Assembly: GCA_964505535.1 (NCBI GenBank)
Contig: CAZDIU010000003.1
Coordinates: 3,090 to 67,089, forward strand
Reading direction: 5' to 3'
DNA length: 64,000 bases
Source of the DNA: JAABRU01 sp964505535
GTDB lineage: Bacteria; Desulfobacterota; Desulfobacteria; Desulfobacterales; Desulfococcaceae
Both the position numbers and the translations under genes were made by a program. Below are positions 24,996-33,539 of this stretch, piece by piece; the stretch's first letter is position 1, and each line of letters starts with the position of its first letter. Below the pieces are notes generated by a model. The model saw nothing but the letters and a program-made list of their open reading frames with translations. It did not search any database and was not told where the DNA came from.

Positions 24996-27900
24996 ATGAG
25001 ACTGAAAAAAATGGAAATCACCGGGTTCAAATCCTTCAGTGACAAGGCTGTGATCCAGTTTCCGCCCGGTATTTCCGCAATTGTGGGACCCAACGGATGC
25101 GGGAAAAGCAATATTGTGGACGCGCTGCGCTGGGCTATGGGCGAGCAGAGCGTGAAACAGCTTCGGGGCAAGAACCGGGAGGATATTATCTTTGCAGGCA
25201 CAGAGGGAAGACCGCCCCTGAATCTGGCCGAAGTTTCCCTTACCCTTGCCAATGACAACGGAGATGCGCCCGAAGAACTGAAAGATTTCACAGAGATCAT
25301 GCTGACCCGGCGTTTATACCGCTCCGGAGAAACCTCGTATCTGATCAACAAGCAGCCCTGCCGCCTGAAAGACATTCACAATATTTTCATGGGCAGCGGC
25401 ATGGGAGCCAAATCCTATGCCGTGATTCAGCAGGGAAACATCGGCGCGATTACCGAAGCCGGTCCCGAAGAGCGGCGTCTGTATATCGAAGAAGCTGCGG
25501 GAATCACGCGTTACAAAAGCCGCAAGACAGAAACATTGCAGAAACTCGATGCCACCAATCAGAATCTGGTCAGAGTGCAGGATATTATCACCGAAGTCGA
25601 GCGCCAGATGAACAGCCTGAAACGGCAGGCATCCAAAGCGGAACGCTACAAAAATCTCAAGGAACACATACGGGATTTGGATGTGCGTCTGGCTCTGCAC
25701 CAGTCTGATCAGATTTCTCAGGAAATCGCGCAGACCCTTTTGCTGCTCAAGGAACTCAAAGATCAGGAGATGTCCCATGAGAGCAGCCTGAAAAAACTGG
25801 ATGCGGCCATTGAGGAAATCGGACTGCGCCGGGCAGAGAAAAACCGGGAAATATCGGAACAGAAAAGCGGAAAATTTGACATCCAGCGCAGGATAGACAA
25901 AAGTGAAAATGATCTGGAGCATCTGCGCAAAGAAGTCCAAAGACTGACAAAGGAATACACTGATCTGCATGATGCCGGAACCCGTCTGGAAGAGAAAAAC
26001 CGGGAAATGCTTTTTGAAATGGAGCAGGGAAAGGTTCAGTCTGAAACGCTGGATGCGGAAATCCGCACAGTGCGGGCAGATTTGGACAGAGAACAGCAGT
26101 CTTCCCAGAATATACGGGATCATCTGCTGGCTTTGAACCGGGATTTGGATGAATCCAAAAACAGCCTTATGGATCTGGTCGCGCAGGAAGCCAAATACAA
26201 AAACATTTCCCAGAATGTTGCCAATAACCGGGACAATCTCAAACGCCGTCTCAAACGTCTGGATGAGGACACCGCACTGGCCGGAAAGAAAGTTACGGAT
26301 ATTGCCAAAAAAGAGACTGAGGCCGGAGAGGAACTGCATCTGTGCAAACGGGAAATCCGGGAGACAGAGGAGCAGATCTCGGAAATCCGGAAACTGCTCA
26401 CGGAAAAAAGTCAGGCTTTGGGAAAACAGGTGAAACTGGTTCAAACGCTGGAATATGAGCGCAACAAGGTTCGTTCCCGTTACAGTGCGCTGAAAAAAAT
26501 GGCAGACAGTTTTGAATGGTACCGGGACGGTGTAAAAGCCGTGATGAAACGGGAAAATCCCGAAGGTCATGTGCTGGGACTGGTGGCAGATATTCTGGAG
26601 CCGGAGACCGGTTATGATGCTGCGGTCGAGGCTGTTCTGGGCGAGGGGCTGCAGTATGTGATTGTCAAAGACCCGGAAACCGGTCAGGAGGCCATTGAAT
26701 TTCTGCAAAGCCAGAACGCGGGACGCAGCGGTTTTGTTCCCATTTCTGTGCTTGCAGACGGAGAGAATCATCAGCCGGATTTGCCGGAAAAACTCATTGA
26801 CCATGTGCATGCAAAACCCGGATTTGAAAAGATTGCGCAGATTCTTCTGGGGAATGTGGGAGTTGCTGAGAATCTCTCCCATGGCATAAGCCTTTTCCGT
26901 GAAAACGGCAAAGGAGCGGCTTATGTCACCCGCGCGGGCGATCTGATTTCTTCTCAGGGCATCATGAGCGGCGGAAGTGCGGACAAATTGTCAGGCATTC
27001 TGGGGAAAAAGCAGGAACTCCGGGATTTGGAAAAGCGTCTGACAGAAATGGATGTGCAACTGGAAACCGGGCGTGAGGTGCAGAAAGAGATAGAAACAGA
27101 AGTCACCGGAATGGAATCTGATCTGCAGCATCTCACGGAAAAGAAAAATCAGGCGGCTTATGAGGAAATGGAGGCGCAGAAAAATCTGTACCGGATTTCC
27201 GAGGAACTCAAGCACGCACGCCGGGATTTGGAAGTGCTGCGTCTGGAGCAGGATCAGTTGCTGTCCGAGGCTGATGACATGGAAGCGGAAATGGAGAAAT
27301 ACAATGCGGCTCTGTCCAAAATCACGGATGAGGTAAAGGCATCTCAGACCCGTGTGGCTGAGATTTCCGAGCAGATCAGCACAGTTTCCGCACAAATGGG
27401 AGATTTTGACCGGAGAGTTACGGATCTGCGCTTAAAAGAAACTTCGCTGAAAGCAGAACTGGAAAACAGTCTCAATTCCCTGCGCAGACTGCGGCAGTTT
27501 CAGGAAGACGGCGCACGGCGCATGGAACAGCTTGCAAAAGACACCGCTGAAAAGGAAAAGAAAAAATCCGAGGCAGAGAAAAAGATTCGGGAATACGAAG
27601 ATGCTCTGGCAATTCTGTACGCTGAAATGCAGCGGATTCAGGGACTTTTGCAAAGCACCGAGGCGGATTATGATCAGATTGATGCGCAACTGCGGGAAAA
27701 AGGCAAAAACATTTCGGATTTGCAGGGACAGCGTGAGGAAATCCTGAAAAAAATCCGTATGCTGGAAGTGGACCAGACCCAGCGGGAAATGAGGCGGGAG
27801 AATATCGGAACCCGCATATCGGAACGCTGGCATCGGCCTTTGGACGCATTCCGTGAGGAAATGCCGCCAATGGCAGGTGCGGAAATGAATTCTGCGGATA

Positions 27901-28562
27901 TGGAGACCGAACTGGAAAGTCTGCGCAAAAAACTCGATGACATGGGCAGTGTCAACATGGGAGCCATTGCCGAATTTCAGCAGATGAAAGAGCGGTTTGA
28001 TTTTCTGGATGCCCAGCGTTCTGATCTGCTCAAGGCTGTGGATGATCTGCACAAAGTGATTCAGAAAATCAATCAGGTCAGTCAGGAACGGTTTATGGAA
28101 ACCTTTCACCAGATCAATGAAAAAATGAATGAGGTTTTTCCCCGTCTGTTCAATGGCGGAAGTGCCAAACTGGTGCTTACGGAACCGGGCAATGCGCTGG
28201 AAACCGGAGTGGAATTCATGGTGCATCCGCCGGGAAAGAAACTCACCCGGCTCAGCCTGCTTTCCGGCGGGGAAAAAGCCCTGTCCGCGATTGCGTTTGT
28301 GTTTTCCATTTTCCTCATCAAACCCGCATCGTTTTGCATCATGGATGAGATTGATGCGCCTTTGGATGAGGCAAATGTCTACCGTTTCAATGAACTGCTG
28401 CGGATTATCGGGGAAAAATCTCAGATTATCATGATCACCCATAAGAAAAAAAGCATGGAATTCGCAGACACCCTGTTTGGCATAACAATGGAGCAGAAAG
28501 GCGTTTCCAAAGTGGTTTCCGTGAGTTTTGAGGGTGCGGCAAAGGCAGCGGAAAGTGAGTGA
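24996..28562 (+). CDS. smc: Chromosome segregation protein SMC
   Basis: 1188 residues, normal for bacterial SMC. Walker A is GPNGCGKSN near 32-40 and SYAVIQQGNIG follows. Long coiled coils (about 170-500 and 670-1000) flank a hinge near 520-660 (GLVADILEPETGYDAAVEAV, GIMSGG). At the C terminus are LSGGEKALSAIAFVFSIF (signature) and CIMDEIDAPLDEANV (Walker B). It condenses and segregates the chromosome with ScpA/ScpB, which are not in the window. The stop TGA overlaps the next start (TGATG). A DnaA-box-like site lies 25 bases upstream. Confidence 0.97.
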   Translation: MRLKKMEITGFKSFSDKAVIQFPPGISAIVGPNGCGKSNIVDALRWAMGEQSVKQLRGKNREDIIFAGTEGRPPLNLAEVSLTLANDNGDAPEELKDFTEIMLTRRLYRSGETSYLINKQPCRLKDIHNIFMGSGMGAKSYAVIQQGNIGAITEAGPEERRLYIEEAAGITRYKSRKTETLQKLDATNQNLVRVQDIITEVERQMNSLKRQASKAERYKNLKEHIRDLDVRLALHQSDQISQEIAQTLLLLKELKDQEMSHESSLKKLDAAIEEIGLRRAEKNREISEQKSGKFDIQRRIDKSENDLEHLRKEVQRLTKEYTDLHDAGTRLEEKNREMLFEMEQGKVQSETLDAEIRTVRADLDREQQSSQNIRDHLLALNRDLDESKNSLMDLVAQEAKYKNISQNVANNRDNLKRRLKRLDEDTALAGKKVTDIAKKETEAGEELHLCKREIRETEEQISEIRKLLTEKSQALGKQVKLVQTLEYERNKVRSRYSALKKMADSFEWYRDGVKAVMKRENPEGHVLGLVADILEPETGYDAAVEAVLGEGLQYVIVKDPETGQEAIEFLQSQNAGRSGFVPISVLADGENHQPDLPEKLIDHVHAKPGFEKIAQILLGNVGVAENLSHGISLFRENGKGAAYVTRAGDLISSQGIMSGGSADKLSGILGKKQELRDLEKRLTEMDVQLETGREVQKEIETEVTGMESDLQHLTEKKNQAAYEEMEAQKNLYRISEELKHARRDLEVLRLEQDQLLSEADDMEAEMEKYNAALSKITDEVKASQTRVAEISEQISTVSAQMGDFDRRVTDLRLKETSLKAELENSLNSLRRLRQFQEDGARRMEQLAKDTAEKEKKKSEAEKKIREYEDALAILYAEMQRIQGLLQSTEADYDQIDAQLREKGKNISDLQGQREEILKKIRMLEVDQTQREMRRENIGTRISERWHRPLDAFREEMPPMAGAEMNSADMETELESLRKKLDDMGSVNMGAIAEFQQMKERFDFLDAQRSDLLKAVDDLHKVIQKINQVSQERFMETFHQINEKMNEVFPRLFNGGSAKLVLTEPGNALETGVEFMVHPPGKKLTRLSLLSGGEKALSAIAFVFSIFLIKPASFCIMDEIDAPLDEANVYRFNELLRIIGEKSQIIMITHKKKSMEFADTLFGITMEQKGVSKVVSVSFEGAAKAAESE

Positions 28563-29557
28563 TGCATAACAACATGACAAAAGAAAAGCAGGTTTCCCAT
28601 GACCAGAATTTCAAGAATCTGATTCTGGATTATCCCCGCGCAGCCCTTGAATTTTTTGCCGGAGCGGAAGCCGAGGGGATTGATGAAAACACGAAAATTG
28701 TTCCTATCAGACAGGAGCAGTTGAAGGAGCGTCTCGGTGACAGATTTCACGAACTGGACACGCCCCTGCTGGCCGAATGGCCGAACGGCAGACGCAAGGC
28801 GGTTGTGTTCAATTTTGAGGAGGAGAGCAGCGTCGCCCGGTTTTCCATTCACCGGCTGGGGCATTACTGCCTGAGTCTGGCTGAATTTTTCAAAACAGAT
28901 CGGATTGTGCCGGTGGTCATTTTTCTGCATTCCGGCAACTATCCGAAGGAACTGAAAATCGGCGGGGATCATGGGACTTATCTGAGTTTCCGCTTCCTCG
29001 CGTGCGATCTGCGGAAAATTCCTGCTGAAAAGCACATGGAAAGCCGCAATATTGTGGCGCGTCTGAACCTGCCGAACATGAAATGCAGAAAGCGGGATCG
29101 CATTGCGGTTTATGCCCAGGCGCAGGACGGACTGATGATTCTGGAGCCGGATACGGAAAAACGTCTCAAGTACATTGATTTCATCGACTGCTATGCAAAT
29201 CTTATAGAAAAGGATTATCAGGAATACAGAGAGAAATATCTTTCCAAAAGCGGGCATAAGGAGGAAATTATGGGACTGATGAAAATGATTCGTGAAGAGG
29301 GAAGGCAGGAGGGAAGGCAGGAAGGCATTCAGCAGGGATTTCTTCAGGGAATTTCTCAGGGAATTTCTCAGGGAATTTCTCAGGGAGAACTGGCAGTGCT
29401 GAAACGGCTGCTTATTCGGCGTTTCGGACCGATACCGGCATGGGCAGAAAGCCGGATGGAAAATGCTGACCGGAAGGATTTGGAGATTTGGAGTGACCGC
29501 ATTCTGGATGCCGCTTCTTTGGAAGAAGTCTTTGGCATTCGGAAAGCGGAAAAATAA
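28562..29557 (+). CDS. Rpn-family (PD-(D/E)XK-like) protein with DUF4351-type tail
   Basis: 331 residues from the ATG at 28562, which overlaps the smc stop; a GTG at 28559 and an ATG at 28574 are alternatives. The N-terminal two thirds are nuclease-like (FKNLILDYPRAALEFF, LLAEWPNGRRKAVVFNFEEE, RFSIHRLGHYCLSL), as in Rpn/transposase-like PD-(D/E)XK proteins. Then comes a repeat region EGRQEGRQEG and GISQGISQGISQG, encoded by three 12-base units at about 29348-29384. It ends in a helical DUF4351-like segment (ELAVLKRLLIRRFG ... LEEVFGI). It is placed between smc and ftsY with overlaps or short gaps, so it is probably co-transcribed. The catalytic residues are not fully clear. Confidence 0.75.
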   Translation: MHNNMTKEKQVSHDQNFKNLILDYPRAALEFFAGAEAEGIDENTKIVPIRQEQLKERLGDRFHELDTPLLAEWPNGRRKAVVFNFEEESSVARFSIHRLGHYCLSLAEFFKTDRIVPVVIFLHSGNYPKELKIGGDHGTYLSFRFLACDLRKIPAEKHMESRNIVARLNLPNMKCRKRDRIAVYAQAQDGLMILEPDTEKRLKYIDFIDCYANLIEKDYQEYREKYLSKSGHKEEIMGLMKMIREEGRQEGRQEGIQQGFLQGISQGISQGISQGELAVLKRLLIRRFGPIPAWAESRMENADRKDLEIWSDRILDAASLEEVFGIRKAEK

Positions 29558-29576
29558 TACAGGGAGGATTGGATTC

Positions 29577-30701
29577 ATGGCCTGGTTTGGCAAAAAAAAG
29601 AAAAAGCAGGAGACAGGGGAGGAAACACCCGGAAACGAGCAGGCAGTCCCTGCAGCAGGGAAAAGCGGAAAGACATTGGAATCCGGGGAGGAAAAAACTT
29701 TTTTTCCGGAGGAATCTGAAGCAGAAAAAAGCAGGGAGGAGGCAAGTTCCCCAACGCCGGTTACGAAATCTGATGCAAAGTCTGAAAAGGACAAAGCCGG
29801 GGGACTGTTCAGCCGTCTGAAAAAAGGACTTTCCAAAACCCGTGAGGTCCTGACCACAGATATTGATGATCTGTTCCGGAGCAAAAGAAAAGTGGATGCG
29901 GATTTGCTGGAAGAAATTGAAGAACTGCTGATTACATCAGACATGGGGGTTCAGACCACCATGAAACTGATGGAAAAAGTGGGAAAGAAATCTTCCAAAA
30001 TTTCCACTGCCAACGATCTGAAAGAAGTTCTGAAAACAGAAATCCGTGAACTCATCAAAACGCCGGAGCCAGGCTTGGAAGCCGGACACAAACCCCATGT
30101 CATCATGGTCATCGGAGTCAACGGGGTGGGGAAAACCACAACCATCGGCAAACTGGCCTCGCGTTTTGCCGGTGAGGGAAAGAAAGTGCTGGTGGCAGCG
30201 GCAGACACATTCCGCGCTGCTGCTGTGGAACAGTTGGTCATCTGGGCGGACCGGGCAGGTGCAGATATTGTGCGGCATCGGGATAATGCAGACCCCGCTG
30301 CGGTGGCATTCGATGCTGTGGAAGCTGCCGTGTCCCGCGGAAAGGACATTGTGATTGTGGATACGGCCGGACGGCTTCACACCAAGGTGAACCTGATGGA
30401 GGAGCTGAAAAAAATCCGGCGGGCTGTGGAAAAGGTGATTCCGGAGGCTCCCCATGAAACCCTGCTCGTGCTGGATGCCACCACCGGCCAGAATGCCCTG
30501 TCCCAGGCCCGGCTGTTCAATGAAGCTATGGGAATTACCGGCCTGATTCTGACCAAACTGGATGGAACAGCCAAAGGGGGTGTTGTTATAAGTATTTGTG
30601 ATACTTTGGATATTCCTCTGTGCTATATCGGAGTGGGAGAACAGGTTGACGATTTGCAGCGCTTTGATCCTGTCCGCTTTGCGGATGCTCTCTTCTGTTG
30701 A
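29577..30701 (+). CDS. ftsY: Signal recognition particle receptor FtsY
   Basis: SRP receptor GTPase, 374 residues from the ATG at 29577 (AGGGAGGA eight bases upstream); the longer frame reads back into the Rpn gene. Residues 1-80 are the charged acidic A domain (KKKKKQETGEETP ... EESEAEKS). The NG domain follows: G1 GVNGVGKTTTIGKLA, DTFRAAAVEQL, DTAGRLHTKVNLM (G3), TKLDGTAKGGV (G4) and GVGEQVDDLQRFDP at the C terminus. It docks the SRP-ribosome complex at the membrane. Confidence 0.96.
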   Translation: MAWFGKKKKKQETGEETPGNEQAVPAAGKSGKTLESGEEKTFFPEESEAEKSREEASSPTPVTKSDAKSEKDKAGGLFSRLKKGLSKTREVLTTDIDDLFRSKRKVDADLLEEIEELLITSDMGVQTTMKLMEKVGKKSSKISTANDLKEVLKTEIRELIKTPEPGLEAGHKPHVIMVIGVNGVGKTTTIGKLASRFAGEGKKVLVAAADTFRAAAVEQLVIWADRAGADIVRHRDNADPAAVAFDAVEAAVSRGKDIVIVDTAGRLHTKVNLMEELKKIRRAVEKVIPEAPHETLLVLDATTGQNALSQARLFNEAMGITGLILTKLDGTAKGGVVISICDTLDIPLCYIGVGEQVDDLQRFDPVRFADALFC

Positions 30702-30737
30702 TGCAAAAGGCTTTTGTGACAGAAAGCCTTGTCCGAT

Positions 30738-30763
30738 CCCTGTCAAAAGAGGGGTTGACAGGG
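30738..30763. promoter_or_regulatory. CCCTGTCAA/TTGACAGGG inverted repeat upstream of HU
   Basis: A nine-base perfect inverted repeat with an eight-base loop in the ftsY-HU gap. A second hairpin, AAGGCTTT/AAAGCCTT, lies just before it at 30707-30730. No T-run follows either, so operator or mRNA-structure roles are as likely as termination. Confidence 0.4.
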
Positions 30764-30801
30764 AGAGAAACAAAAAAAGTCTTGATACATGAGGATTTAT
30801 A

Positions 30802-30830
30802 TTGACATTGAAAATAAAGTTCTGTATTGA
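30802..30830 (+). promoter_or_regulatory. Candidate promoter for the HU gene
   Basis: TTGACA at 30802-30807, 17 bases, then TATTGA at 30825-30830, about 60 bases before the HU start. The -35 is perfect and the -10 poor. A GGGGGAAAGG ribosome site follows before the ATG at 30890. Confidence 0.4.
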
Positions 30831-30889
30831 CCTTAAAAAAAGGCCGTGTGACAAGAATCTGACAACTCAACACAAGGGGGAAAGGAACA

Positions 30890-31162
30890 ATGACAAAAGC
30901 TGAACTGCTTGAAAAAATGGCAGAAGACACAGGAATTACCAAAGCCGCAGCCGCAAAGGCACTGGATTCTTTCATGGATGGCATTATCCAGGCGCTGAAG
31001 AAAAAAGAAGGAAAGGTTACGCTGGTGGGATTCGGCACTTTTTCAAAAGTCCGCCGGAAGGCCCGCAAGGGGCGCAATCCGCAGACAGGCGAAGAGATCA
31101 AGATCAAGGCCTGCAATGTGGTGAAATTCAAACCCGGCAAAAAACTTAAAGATGCTGTCTGA
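30890..31162 (+). CDS. HU/IHF-family DNA-binding protein
   Basis: 90 residues, the usual HU length. MTKAELLEKMAEDTGITKAAAAKAL starts the dimerisation helices (quoted only in part), followed by GKVTLVGFGTFSKVRRKAR and GRNPQTGEEIKIKA, the beta-arm with the conserved Arg-Asn-Pro tip. It bends DNA non-specifically as a nucleoid protein. It is preceded by its own likely promoter and followed by a hairpin terminator at 31200-31233, so it is monocistronic. HU versus IHF cannot be decided with certainty; the sequence looks more like HU. Confidence 0.94.
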   Translation: MTKAELLEKMAEDTGITKAAAAKALDSFMDGIIQALKKKEGKVTLVGFGTFSKVRRKARKGRNPQTGEEIKIKACNVVKFKPGKKLKDAV

Positions 31163-31199
31163 TTCCAGCCCGCTGATTCCGGTCTCCTGAAAAAATTGA

Positions 31200-31233
31200 G
31201 GCGTTCGGCAGCGTGTGCAGGACGCCTTTTTTT
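31200..31233 (+). terminator. Rho-independent terminator after HU
   Basis: GGCGT, an inner GCA/TGC pair, ACGCC, then seven T. The T-run touches the stop codon of the convergent acylphosphatase gene. Confidence 0.65.
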
Positions 31234-31517
31234 CAGCGGACAATGCTGAACTGACTGAACTCGCCTTTGTAATTCTCCCACTGCACATCTGTTTTCTGCA
31301 CTTCTGAAAGCGGTGATCCTTTTTTGCACCATTCCAGCATGGAAACGACTTTGTGTTCATCTCCCTCAAACACGGCCTCGACCGTTCCGTCACTTCTGTT
31401 GCGCACCCATCCGGATACGCCATGCTCCTGTGCGGCTTTCTGCGTTTCTGCCCTGAACCATACACCCTGCACCCTGCCGCTGATAATCACATGGGTTCTG
31501 ACCTGTTTTTCTTTCAT
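31233..31517 (-). CDS. acyP: Acylphosphatase
   Basis: 94 residues, the usual length. HVIISGRVQGVWFRAETQKAA contains the phosphate-binding loop GRVQGVWFR with the catalytic Arg, and GWVRNRSDGTVEAVFEG contains the catalytic Asn. It hydrolyses acyl phosphates such as carbamoyl phosphate and acetyl phosphate in the cytoplasm. Convergent with HU. An AAACCGGATTTTT hairpin lies upstream at 31571-31604. Confidence 0.95.
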   Translation of the reverse strand: MKEKQVRTHVIISGRVQGVWFRAETQKAAQEHGVSGWVRNRSDGTVEAVFEGDEHKVVSMLEWCKKGSPLSEVQKTDVQWENYKGEFSQFSIVR

Positions 31518-31570
31518 GAATAACCTCCTGTTTTTATTTTCAGGATGAGCACGTCAGCCCACCCCGCTGG

Positions 31571-31604
31571 AAAAAACCGGATTTTTCCGAAAAATCCGGT
31601 TTTT
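31571..31604 (-). terminator. Terminator hairpin after the Mrr-like gene
   Basis: AAAAAACCGGATTTTT, CCG, AAAAATCCGGTTTTT. Same palindrome as 14611-14648. It lies 40 bases past the mrr-like stop and upstream of acyP. Confidence 0.55.
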
Positions 31605-31643
31605 CTGTGCCGTTGAAATTATAAAATCAGACTTGACAGAGTG

Positions 31644-32546
31644 TTACTCATCTGTGAAATAATCCGAATCCAGTTTTTTGATTTCATAGGTGGATACTGT
31701 TGTGACACCGACACTGAAATCAATCATGTACTGCGCAAGCTGTTTTCCGTCAATGAGTACGATTTTACTGTCAATCATGGCTGCATAGTCACGGGCTTCT
31801 TTGGTAAAATCGGATGTGGTGATGAAAATTCCCTTTTTGGCTCTCTGTCCCTGCAATGCACCTGCAAATTTCTGAATTTCCGGCCTGCCCACTGTTCCCT
31901 GCCAGCGTTTTGCCTGCAGATAAATAATGTCCAGTCCCAGCCGGTCTTCCTTGATAATCCCGTCAATGCCGCCGTCTCCGCTTTTTCCGATGGCCTGTCC
32001 CGCATCCCGCCGTGTACCGCCGTATCCCATTTTCACAATGACTTCCACAATGATTCTTTCAAAAAAATCAGGAGCAACAGACTTCAGTTTATCCAGAATC
32101 TCATTAGCCAGGCTTTCCCTTATGTTTTCATATGCGTCTTCCAGTTGCTCTTCCGGGGTTTGAGGATTTAAATCTGAAACAGGCGTTTCATTCTGCTCAT
32201 TTTCTGATTGCGCTGTTCGTTTGAATTCCGGAAACTGTTTCAAAAATTTCAGATCAATTCTTTCGGGTTTTTGCCTGAGAACATCCACTCCTCTGTTCGT
32301 AATCAGAAATGCACCTCTTTTTTCACTTTCCAGTAAACCTGCTTTTCTCAGGTCAAATAACGCCCATGTAGTTCGGTTATATAGTATGGTCTGACGTCGG
32401 CTCGGCAGATTTTCTTTTCGTTCTTCTTCTGTCAATGAAAAAAAATCTGCCAAATGTGCAATCGCTTCACTGTTGGTATGTGTTTTCCCATCGCCGCAGA
32501 ACTGAAGAAGCGGCAGCATCAGGGTTTGAAAATCCGGTATGGCCAT
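31644..32546 (-). CDS. mrr: Mrr-family restriction endonuclease
   Basis: Type IV-like restriction enzyme, 300 residues from the ATG at 32546 (AGGA about eight bases before it); 32570 is an alternative in-frame start. The N-terminal winged-helix Mrr_N domain spans about 1-100 (IPDFQTLMLPLLQF, YNRTTWALFDLRKAGLLES). The catalytic Mrr_cat domain spans about 160-290 with GDGGIDGII, LDIIYLQAKRW (the D..QxK core of PD-(D/E)XK), and KKGIFITTSDFTKEARDYA. Homologues cut methylated foreign DNA. It opens an accessory region that runs to about 40.4 kb. A CACAGAG palindrome is 32 bases upstream of its start. Confidence 0.9.
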   Translation of the reverse strand: MAIPDFQTLMLPLLQFCGDGKTHTNSEAIAHLADFFSLTEEERKENLPSRRQTILYNRTTWALFDLRKAGLLESEKRGAFLITNRGVDVLRQKPERIDLKFLKQFPEFKRTAQSENEQNETPVSDLNPQTPEEQLEDAYENIRESLANEILDKLKSVAPDFFERIIVEVIVKMGYGGTRRDAGQAIGKSGDGGIDGIIKEDRLGLDIIYLQAKRWQGTVGRPEIQKFAGALQGQRAKKGIFITTSDFTKEARDYAAMIDSKIVLIDGKQLAQYMIDFSVGVTTVSTYEIKKLDSDYFTDE

Positions 32547-32577
32547 TGTCAGGTTCCTATTGGTAAGCATTATTTGG

Positions 32578-32702
32578 ATTTCCCACAGAGACCACAGAGT
32601 TTTTCACAGAGATCACAGAGTGTTTTTCTCTGTGTCCTCTGTGGGAAAGTTTTAATTATACAGTGGAATTCTCATAGAAAACAGCGTGTTCTCTGTGGGA
32701 AA
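32578..32702. repeat. CACAGAG inverted repeat
   Basis: TTTCCCACAGAG and CTCTGTGGGAAA bound a 70-base palindrome (32578-32647) full of CACAGAG words; a further CTCTGTGGGAAA half-copy ends at 32702. Such repeats are dispersed in many genomes. It sits directly upstream of the mrr-like gene and so contains or displaces its promoter. Confidence 0.65.
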
Positions 32703-32783
32703 CTTCCTCATCCATAACAGAATCAATATTTTTCCATCATTTTTATAACTGCCTGTCCTCCTGATCCTCAATTTTGCAGACGG

Positions 32784-32975
32784 TTACGCAGCCAAGAATT
32801 TCTCTTTGTGTTTAACTTTTCTCACTCTCAAAGGAATTTTTGCTGCAAGATGTTCAGCATATTTTTCCTGTCTGATTCTGAGATTGGAAAAAAAAACCTT
32901 TATATTTCCGCCTGATTCGGCAGAAAGTTCTTCTCCGGCTTTTCTTACTTCCTCAACTATCGGATCCTTCCACAT
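32784..32975 (-). CDS. Small antitoxin-like protein
   Basis: 63 residues. It begins MWKDPIVEEVRKAGEELS and continues NIKVFFSNLRIRQEKYAEHL, a pattern I associate with small proteins encoded beside PIN-domain toxins. The basic C terminus could bind DNA or the partner. The start overlaps the end of the frameshifted PIN gene by 23 bases. With the toxin broken, it may persist as an orphan antitoxin. Family assignment is tentative. Confidence 0.6.
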   Translation of the reverse strand: MWKDPIVEEVRKAGEELSAESGGNIKVFFSNLRIRQEKYAEHLAAKIPLRVRKVKHKEKFLAA

Positions 32976-33455
32976 TTGCAGACTCCTTTCCCAATAATTC
33001 TTCCGGTGTGCATATTATCGGCGTTCTGATTCCAATGGACAGATTGATTTCCCATAGACGGCGGCGGAATTCCGCATTGGCAATGTGGGCGCAGTTCCAT
33101 GTAACCAGATAATCAAGACCATAACCGCCTGCAAATGCAAGATGAGCGGCATCTCTTATTGCCTTTGCCGGAAAACCGACTTCTTTCATATAAGTTTCTG
33201 CCAATTTTTCAATTTCATCAGTTGGCTTCAGAATTTGAAATTGTGACAGCAAATCAAGACGTTTATGCGCCTGATCCTCATTTCCCCGCCCGCCTCTTCG
33301 ATAACAACCTGAGAAATATAGGCTTCAAACAGTTGAAGACGCTCATCCCACCAGATTCTTGTAATCTCCTGATGTGCCAATACAATAATATCACGGGATG
33401 GCCTTGATGTATAATAGCTCGGTACTGTGGTTTCAATATATACAGTCGGTTTCAT
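32953..33455 (-). pseudogene. Frameshifted PIN-domain (VapC-like) toxin gene
   Basis: The gene starts MKPTVYIETTVPSYYTSRPSRDI with the first PIN Asp replaced by Glu, as in this subfamily, then YISQVVIEEAGG. At the C4 run 33284-33287 (G4 on the coding strand) the frame is lost. Restoring one G gives GGNEDQAHKRLDLLSQ and then the second frame, AKAIRDAAHLAFAGGYGLDYL, VTWNCAHIANAEFRRRL and ICTPEELLG, the PIN C-terminal part with the conserved Asp and TWNC.HI motif. Total length without the shift would be about 167 residues. Partner antitoxin is at 32784-32975. A sequencing error in the homopolymer remains possible. Confidence 0.75.
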
Positions 33456-33539
33456 TTATCTCCGTCTGCCCCTTGTTTATGATCGTAAAAGTACGGATGG
33501 CACTGTTCCCTTTGAAATCTGAAACTTGAACCGACAGAA

